Shown one piece after another: positions 1 through 4,382 of a stretch of 6,855 bases of DNA. The position numbers were made by a program, and so were the translations under genes. Source of the DNA: Pseudomonadota bacterium (GTDB lineage Bacteria > Desulfobacterota > Syntrophia > Syntrophales > JADFWA01); NCBI GenBank assembly GCA_030596145.1, contig JAUVKS010000103.1:1-6855 (forward strand), given 5' to 3'. Below the pieces are notes generated by a model that did no database searches, had not been told where the DNA came from, and saw only the letters and a list, made by a program, of their open reading frames with translations. Numbering within the stretch: the stretch's first letter is position 1; each line of letters starts with the position of its first letter.

Positions 1-76
1 TTTGCATGATTCATCCAAGGGGTTTGCATATCCATAAATGCTGAACTTAGCGCCCTTCGGTGCGGGCTTAAAAGAT

Positions 77-118
77 GAACGTCGAACATCGAACGTCCAA
101 CATCGAATTTTGAATAAG
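77..118. repeat. Short tandem repeat, heptamer GAAC(G/A)TC
   Basis: Four heptamers lie head to tail at 77-104: GAACGTC, GAACATC, GAACGTC, CAACATC. They alternate G and A, so the true period is 14 bp (two copies, one mismatch). Two decayed units (GAATTTT, GAATAAG) follow to 118. I recall similar runs as dispersed intergenic elements in Desulfobacterota, unverified. The rest of 1-191 holds the hairpin described separately and nothing else I can support. Confidence 0.75.
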
Positions 119-140
119 GAATTCTGCCAATTTATAAACT

Positions 141-157
141 GACAGAGCACTTCTGTC
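141..157 (-). terminator. Hairpin downstream of the helix-turn-helix pair, possible terminator
   Basis: GACAGA (141-146), a 5-nt loop and TCTGTC (152-157) form a perfect 6-bp stem, 35 nt past the stop codon at 192. On the minus strand it is followed by AGTTTATAAATT, which is AT-rich but not a clean T-tract, so termination is only plausible. Confidence 0.3.
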
Positions 158-191
158 CCTCAGCCACGCCAAGATAATGCCAAATGGCGAG

Positions 192-947
192 TCAAGTAAA
201 AAATGTTTCATTTGTTAAAATTTTTACATATTCTTTAACAACATGTTTTGAGATGCCTGTGACCACATGAACATAATTTAGGTCCTGATTATATTTATAG
301 GCCGTTTTTACTCTTTGATAATTTTTCAAATAATTATCAACGGCTCTTTGGCTATGTTGGCACTCGCGAGCCACATTAGCGGGGTCTTTTTTCTCTGCCA
401 CAACTTTACGAATGATAGTAACTTTGTGGGATATGCAAGATCCCATGTCATGAAGAGCGCCAGTATGCGGCAAAGTGCACTTATGTTCTTTCTCATATGC
501 TTTTCGTATTCGGGAGACTCGTGCCGGCTCTCTGAGAATTAAAAGACTGATATCCCTGCCGGAAAGGATGCCGCCCTGCTCATAAGCTTCGCGAATAATT
601 CTGGCAACTGCATTCTTAGTAATTGTGGCCATTGAATCACCTTTTATGAGTTGCTTGACGTCTTTATCATTAATAATAGTAAGTACCACAGGTACATATT
701 TTCGGTTGGGGGAATCACCCCTGGTATCTTTGTGTAGTGCGTTCCAAAGGATCTGTCCTGGTTTTAGACGTTTGGTTTCAGGACTCAATGTGTCAAACAA
801 GGAGATGAGTTCGTCAGCCACTTTTTCGCGCATCACCGGCCCGAAAAATTTTGGGAACTCCCGTGCAAAAAAATTAACCACCGCAGGCTTGAAAAAACGA
901 TATTGGGCAGCGTTATATCGCTTAATACTATCAGTTGTTATGGACAT
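192..947 (-). CDS. DUF1670-like helix-turn-helix protein, second gene of a tandem paralogous pair
   Basis: Predicted 251-residue cytoplasmic protein of unknown function, probably DNA-binding. I recall the family as DUF1670; this was not checked by search. It shares landmarks in the same order with the protein encoded just upstream: LKPGQIL (61-67), a first helix-turn-helix-like stretch after EQGGILS (about 123-160), HDMGSCISHK (166-175), a second around NVARECQHSQRAVDNYL (191-207), and a third around VHVVTGISKHVVKEY (226-240). No catalytic motif, signal peptide or membrane segment is visible. I chose ATG 947 because GAGG lies 5 nt upstream. The frame stays open to a TTG at 989, but that would give 14 extra residues and a 59-nt overlap. 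With ATG 947 the gene overlaps the end of its upstream paralogue by 17 nt, which suggests translational coupling. The DNA-binding role is inferred from the helix-turn-helix patterns only. Confidence 0.85.
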   Translation of the reverse strand: MSITTDSIKRYNAAQYRFFKPAVVNFFAREFPKFFGPVMREKVADELISLFDTLSPETKRLKPGQILWNALHKDTRGDSPNRKYVPVVLTIINDKDVKQLIKGDSMATITKNAVARIIREAYEQGGILSGRDISLLILREPARVSRIRKAYEKEHKCTLPHTGALHDMGSCISHKVTIIRKVVAEKKDPANVARECQHSQRAVDNYLKNYQRVKTAYKYNQDLNYVHVVTGISKHVVKEYVKILTNETFFT

Positions 948-1764
948 TGGAACCTCGTTGAGTTTTTGAAAAGTTGGAGTGTCCTTCAAAAAAAAATTTC
1001 AACTCAGCCTTCCGATGAGCAATGATATTGCTTGTCTGATACAGTTGATGGTACTCCGTCACCAAAGAAGCTGACAGTTTAACCAGAAAACCAATGGTAT
1101 AAACATCAAAGCCTTGTTCACTTAGGGCGACAACACGTTTGAACTTGCTTGTATAATTTTTCACGGCAGCTACGCTGTGATGAGTAGCTCTGGCGATTTC
1201 AGAATACTCTTTACCTTGCAGCCAGTGCTGGACGATAAGACTGCGATGAGAAATAGAGCGCCCCATATCTTTGACCGTTGAGCGCAAAGGCAAAACAATA
1301 TTTTGAGCTTTTAGTTGTTGTAGATCGCGGCTTATGGTTCGTTCTCCAAAGTTGAATAGACGATTGGCTAAATCTTCAACGGTTAATAGGCCCCCTTGCT
1401 GAAAGGCTTCGGTACATACCCGTTGAATACGATACTGGCGCAAACCGATGACTCCGTATTTTTTTCGGACATTCAGGTCATCTTGACCGGTATCTAAAGT
1501 CAGAGTCACTGTAACTTGTTTACTGTCAGCTAAACGTACGTTGGGACCTTCATCAATGGAGATTATTTGAAAGAGAATTTGCCCGGGTTTCAAATGACCA
1601 CTGGTTTCAAAATAGGGGCCATACACTTTATAGACACACTCAAGCACAGCTTTTGCTTCAAAAGGCGAGCATTGCAAACCACGAGTCATTTCATTCATAA
1701 ATTGTTGATTAAGTTGTTTTTGTGATAGACGGTCCCATTTTCGGAGAGAAGAGTTATTAATCAT
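931..1764 (-). CDS. DUF1670-like helix-turn-helix protein, first gene of a tandem paralogous pair
   Basis: Predicted 277-residue cytoplasmic protein of the same family as its downstream neighbour (recalled as DUF1670, function unknown). Visible landmarks are LKPGQIL (58-64), QQGGLL then a winged-helix-like stretch with TISRDLQQLK (122-160), VKDMGRSISHR (164-174), a second helix-turn-helix-like segment SEIARATHHSVAAVKNY (188-204), and a third around YTIGFLVKLSASLVTEYHQLY (222-242). The two proteins differ at most positions but keep the same order and spacing, so the duplication is old. This copy has about 30 extra C-terminal residues after the last helix, partly basic, overlapping the next gene's start. 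ATG 1764 is chosen because GGGAGG lies 6 nt upstream; the frame is open to a TTG at 1929 but that extension looks intergenic and contains repeat sequence. Sequence-specific DNA binding is an inference; no transposase DDE triad or other catalytic motif was seen. Confidence 0.87.
   Translation of the reverse strand: MINNSSLRKWDRLSQKQLNQQFMNEMTRGLQCSPFEAKAVLECVYKVYGPYFETSGHLKPGQILFQIISIDEGPNVRLADSKQVTVTLTLDTGQDDLNVRKKYGVIGLRQYRIQRVCTEAFQQGGLLTVEDLANRLFNFGERTISRDLQQLKAQNIVLPLRSTVKDMGRSISHRSLIVQHWLQGKEYSEIARATHHSVAAVKNYTSKFKRVVALSEQGFDVYTIGFLVKLSASLVTEYHQLYQTSNIIAHRKAELKFFFEGHSNFSKTQRGSNVHNN
953..956 (-). promoter_or_regulatory. Ribosome binding site fixing ATG 947
   Basis: GAGG on the minus strand, 5 nt before ATG 947. 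It lies inside the end of the upstream paralogue's coding region. The upstream in-frame TTG at 989 has only a poly-T run before it, so this site decides the start. Confidence 0.6.
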
Positions 1765-1770
1765 GATGAA

Positions 1771-1776
1771 CCTCCC
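1771..1776 (-). promoter_or_regulatory. Strong ribosome binding site fixing ATG 1764
   Basis: GGGAGG on the minus strand, 6 nt before ATG 1764. It argues against the 55-residue N-terminal extension that the open frame would allow from TTG 1929. Confidence 0.75.
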
Positions 1777-1796
1777 AATGATTAAAAGAGTGATGG

Positions 1797-1843
1797 TTTT
1801 GGCAAACTCCAGTCGGGCTACACCCTCCTTACGTTTGCCAAAA
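1797..1843. repeat. Perfect 11-bp inverted repeat in the leader of the helix-turn-helix pair
   Basis: TTTTGGCAAAC (1797-1807) and GTTTGCCAAAA (1833-1843) are perfect reverse complements separated by 25 nt. The structure lies 33 nt upstream of ATG 1764, downstream of the candidate promoters. As RNA it would make an 11-bp stem with a large loop containing an AAGGAGG sequence; as DNA it could be two operator half-sites. The pairing is seen directly; the function is inferred. Confidence 0.8.
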
Positions 1844-1900
1844 ATATATATCTGGTTCATCAACATTATATCATTCTCTTTCTTATTGCCATACGGCACA

Positions 1901-1929
1901 ATTATAGGCGGGAATCCATAAACGGCCAA
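1901..1929 (-). promoter_or_regulatory. Candidate sigma-70 promoter for the helix-turn-helix gene pair
   Basis: On the minus strand, TTGGCC (1929-1924) and a perfect TATAAT (1906-1901) are separated by 17 nt. Transcription would start near 1894 and give a leader of about 130 nt that includes the 11-bp inverted repeat. A second TATAAT lies at 1870-1865 but lacks a good -35 at the right distance. The region is AT-rich, so chance matches are possible. Confidence 0.4.
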
Positions 1930-1942
1930 GCACTTGAAAAGA

Positions 1943-2007
1943 CTGGATTCCCGTTTTCACGGGAATGACAAAACGATAGGAAATCGACTTTTTACGAAAC
2001 CATCAAC
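1943..2007 (+). repeat. Dispersed palindromic repeat, copy A
   Basis: The core is a hairpin: ATTCCCGT (1947-1954), a 4-nt loop, ACGGGAAT (1959-1966). It is followed by GACAAAACGA and a tail ending CGACTTTTTACGAA then ATCAAC. The same layout recurs at 6539-6603 in the opposite orientation and, with a longer loop, at 6620-6695. A half-copy in inverse orientation (GCGGGAATCCAT, 1908-1919) lies just to the left. This copy is about 20 nt downstream of the phosphofructokinase stop. Transcribed from that gene, it would form a stem with a GAAA loop followed within a few bases by TTTT, so it could also act as a terminator. I associate such elements with Desulfobacterota intergenic regions, from memory. 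Confidence 0.8.
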
Positions 2008-2028
2008 TTTATGTTTAAATTCGGCAAT

Positions 2029-3132
2029 CTACAGTATAGTTCTCCGCCCATTATACCTTTCGACGTCGTAATATTTGTCCACATCAACAAGTTTCAGTTT
2101 GTCGATGACCTCCTTGAGAGGAACAGATGTAATATTTCCATGCGTGAGGCTCACCATACGACCAAAATCTTCATTGATGATCATATCGACTGCCGAAATG
2201 CCGAACCTCCTCGCCATCAGGCGATCGTGGGCCGATGGCGTACCACCCCTCTGCAGATGGCTTAGAATCACGTAACGCGATTCCAATCCTGTCTTTTTTT
2301 CTATCTCGTCCGCTACATACATGGCAATTCCACCAAGGGAACGGTGTCCAAAGTCATCAACTTTTTCGTCCTTGTAAAATTCTTTCATGTCTACCATCTT
2401 TACCCCTTCAGAGATAACGATGATGCTGTACCGTATCTCCCGTCCCTCACGCTCTTGAAGAAGTTCGCAAACGCGATTTATGTCGAAAGGATGCTCGGGG
2501 ATCAGAATCATATATGCACCGCTGCTCTCACCTCCATGAAGGGCAAGCCAGCCGGCATGACGCCCCATTGTCTCCACAACAAAGATGCGTCCATGGGAAC
2601 CTGCTGTGGTGCGCAGCCGATCAATCTCTTCCGTGATAATGCTTACAGCCGTATCAAAACCAAGAGAATAGTCTGTTGCTGAGAGGTCATTGTCGATGGT
2701 TTTAGGAATTCCAACCGTCTTAATTCCTTGCCTGTATAATTTATGAGCGACTCCCAGGGTATCTTCACCCCCAATCGCCACGATGGCATCGATCCCGAGT
2801 TTCTTGATATTTTCAATCAGCTTTTCAGACCGGTCGTTTTTCGGATTGAAGGGATTTGTCCGCGACGTTCCAAGGTTTGTTCCTCCAAAGCGGTCCCACG
2901 TCCTGACGACCTCTTCGTCTAAATGTTTCAGGTGACGGGCACGGCTTTCCGGATCATCGGGGTCAACCTCTACCAACCCCTGCCAACCATTCATTATACC
3001 GATAACTTCAAACTTTACAGAACGTTTCTCTTCAAGTTGGGGATCGAGGGCTGTTTTTGTAACCCATTTGATCGCCCCGTTTAAACCGGGACAGTCTCCT
3101 CCTCCTGTTAGGACTGCTATCCTCATCGACAC
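2029..3132 (-). CDS. pfp: 6-phosphofructokinase, group III, predicted pyrophosphate-dependent
   Basis: Cytoplasmic enzyme phosphorylating fructose 6-phosphate to fructose 1,6-bisphosphate; the PPi-dependent form is reversible. The 367 residues are full length for the bacterial PFK family. Seen: donor-binding loop LTGGGDCPGLN (8-18), GGEDTLG (121-127), catalytic PKTIDND (143-149), MGRHAGW (189-195), SEG (241-243), and substrate-binding HLQRGG (292-297) with DR at 303-304. ATP-dependent enzymes such as E. coli PfkA have Gly at positions 104 and 124; here the equivalents are Asp (in GGED) and Lys (in PKTIDND), the pyrophosphate signature. GGEDT fits group III, mostly PPi-using, so PPi use is likely but unproven. 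Start: GTG 3132 has AGGAGG 5 nt upstream; ATG 3126, two codons in, would give the usual MRIAVLTGGGD start with 11-nt spacing. Both are possible. The gene lies 67 nt after the radical SAM gene, so it may be read through from it or use its own promoter. Confidence 0.96.
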   Translation of the reverse strand: MSMRIAVLTGGGDCPGLNGAIKWVTKTALDPQLEEKRSVKFEVIGIMNGWQGLVEVDPDDPESRARHLKHLDEEVVRTWDRFGGTNLGTSRTNPFNPKNDRSEKLIENIKKLGIDAIVAIGGEDTLGVAHKLYRQGIKTVGIPKTIDNDLSATDYSLGFDTAVSIITEEIDRLRTTAGSHGRIFVVETMGRHAGWLALHGGESSGAYMILIPEHPFDINRVCELLQEREGREIRYSIIVISEGVKMVDMKEFYKDEKVDDFGHRSLGGIAMYVADEIEKKTGLESRYVILSHLQRGGTPSAHDRLMARRFGISAVDMIINEDFGRMVSLTHGNITSVPLKEVIDKLKLVDVDKYYDVERYNGRRTIL

Positions 3133-3137
3133 GAAAA

Positions 3138-3143
3138 CCTCCT
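3138..3143 (-). promoter_or_regulatory. Ribosome binding site serving two possible starts
   Basis: A perfect AGGAGG on the minus strand. It is 5 nt from GTG 3132 and 11 nt from ATG 3126, so it does not settle which start is used; the difference is two residues. Confidence 0.75.
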
Positions 3144-3169
3144 TTTATTTTAACCAATATTATAAAATA

Positions 3170-3193
3170 ACCCACAACCAGTTAATCGGTCAA
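3170..3193 (-). promoter_or_regulatory. Weak candidate promoter for the phosphofructokinase gene
   Basis: On the minus strand, TTGACC (3193-3188) is followed after roughly 18 nt by TATTTT, a 4-of-6 match to -10. A perfect TATAAT sits about 5 nt further on, but at 23 nt the spacing is too long. The site is right after the radical SAM stop codon at 3200. It would allow independent transcription of the glycolytic gene. Confidence 0.3.
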
Positions 3194-3199
3194 GAAATT

Positions 3200-4357
3200 T
3201 TATTCCCAGACACCTGCAATCGGCTGCCGGCAAAAGGCACACTTACCATCCTTGATCCTGTTTTCTGTAATCAAATATCCGAGGCGTTCTATAATCCTCT
3301 TTTTACAGGATGGGCAGTATGTGTGATTCGAGTCCGCCTGCGGAACATTGCCAACATAGACATAATGAATCCCCATCTTCATGGCGGTTTTTCTTGCATT
3401 TTCCAGAAACGTAATAGAAGTCGGAGGAAGATGTGTCAATTTGTACCGGGGAAAGAAACGTGAAAAGTGAAGCGGGTAATCGGGGCCAAGATTCTCCAGT
3501 ATCCATTCGCACATCCGTTTTATCATCTCCATATTATCTGTATAGGTCGGCACGATCAGGACCGTTATTTCAAACCAGACACCCTTCTCTGTTAGTATCA
3601 TTAGGGTTTTCAGAATTGGTTTTAACCGGCCGGCGTTTAGCCGTGAATAGATCTCCTCGGAAAAATTCTTGATATCAATATTTGCGGCATCCAGCGTCTT
3701 GCAAAGTTCCAAGAGGGGAGGCTTGTTGATATAACCATTGGAAACCCATACATTCTTGATACCAGCTTCGCGTGCCAGCCGGGATATGTCCAGCATGTAT
3801 TCATAAAAGGTCGTTGCCTCGGAATATGTATAGGCAATGCTCCGGCAATCGGTTTTCCTGACATTCTCCACAACGGCATCTGGAAACATATCCATAAATC
3901 TGACTTCCTCAGGTCGCGCCTGCGATATCTCCCAGTTCTGGCAGTTAAGACAGCGAAAATTACATCCTGTTGTGGCTATAGAAAACACCCTGGATGAAGG
4001 AAAAAAATGGTATAGAGGCTTCTTCTCAATAGGATCAACATGTGTCGCACAAGGATTACCATAAACCAGCGTGTATAGCTTTCCATCCTTGTTGACGTGG
4101 GATTGGCACTTGCTCCGGGCATTCGGCTCCAGAATACATTGATTCGGACAGGTCAGACACTGGACATTTTTGCCCCGTTCCACTTTGAAATAGACTTCTT
4201 TTGACCACTTCCAGAGTTTATCAGGAGCATCGTTTTGAGTAATCTTCTTTTCATTTTTTTCGGAGGGCAAAATCCATCGCGCAAAGACATCCGTTGAAGA
4301 CAAGGATAAGGTACAGACAATACCTGTTTTAATCAACTCTCTTCGCGTAAAATACAT
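3200..4357 (-). CDS. amrS: AmmeMemoRadiSam system radical SAM protein (AmrS-like) with Tat-like leader
   Basis: Predicted radical SAM enzyme of the family found with MEMO1-like and AMMECR1-like proteins; such genes are often misnamed pyruvate formate-lyase activase. I know of no settled substrate. Seen in 385 residues: a cysteine cluster CLTCPNQC with a further Cys at 84 (67-84), the iron-sulfur motif CNFRCLNC (132-139, CxxxCxxC), radical SAM strands such as VWVSNGY (203-209) and ANIDIKNF (225-232), and a C-terminal zinc-ribbon-like pair CPSC (348-351) and CAFC (373-376) ending GVWE. The N-terminus has TRRELIK (4-10), a short hydrophobic stretch and VFA before residue 27, resembling a twin-arginine leader. 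Start ATG 4357 has GGGGAGG 6 nt upstream. It lies 25 nt after the membrane synthase-like gene, very likely in one operon. No MEMO1 or AMMECR1 gene is visible here. Confidence 0.92.
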   Translation of the reverse strand: MYFTRRELIKTGIVCTLSLSSTDVFARWILPSEKNEKKITQNDAPDKLWKWSKEVYFKVERGKNVQCLTCPNQCILEPNARSKCQSHVNKDGKLYTLVYGNPCATHVDPIEKKPLYHFFPSSRVFSIATTGCNFRCLNCQNWEISQARPEEVRFMDMFPDAVVENVRKTDCRSIAYTYSEATTFYEYMLDISRLAREAGIKNVWVSNGYINKPPLLELCKTLDAANIDIKNFSEEIYSRLNAGRLKPILKTLMILTEKGVWFEITVLIVPTYTDNMEMIKRMCEWILENLGPDYPLHFSRFFPRYKLTHLPPTSITFLENARKTAMKMGIHYVYVGNVPQADSNHTYCPSCKKRIIERLGYLITENRIKDGKCAFCRQPIAGVWE

Positions 4358-4382
4358 TATTTTCCTCCCCTACTCCTCTTCT

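Noticed and set aside
1..35. Minus-strand ATG at 35 running off the left edge (MDMQTPWMNHA)
   Set aside because: Only 11 codons are visible, with no ribosome binding site, so it cannot be told from chance.
77..118. CRISPR array or iteron-type origin
   Set aside because: The repeats are 7-14 bp with no spacers, and there are no Cas, replication or partition genes nearby.
948..989. N-terminal extension of the second helix-turn-helix protein to TTG 989
   Set aside because: TTG start behind a poly-T run and a larger overlap; ATG 947 has GAGG 5 nt upstream.
1765..1929. N-terminal extension of the first helix-turn-helix protein to TTG 1929
   Set aside because: The start would be a TTG with no ribosome binding site. 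The extension covers repeat fragments, a TATAAT and the 11-bp inverted repeat, while ATG 1764 has a strong GGGAGG.
192..1929. Insertion sequence made of the two helix-turn-helix genes
   Set aside because: No terminal inverted repeats, target duplication or transposase catalytic motif could be found around the pair.
2011..4064. Plus-strand open frames within the phosphofructokinase and radical SAM genes
   Set aside because: They are antisense to clearly conserved coding regions, have no recognisable domains and lack good ribosome binding sites.
3200..4357. Annotation as pyruvate formate-lyase activating enzyme
   Set aside because: The extra N-terminal cysteine cluster and the C-terminal CxxC pair ending GVWE fit the AmmeMemoRadiSam family, and no glycyl radical enzyme is nearby.
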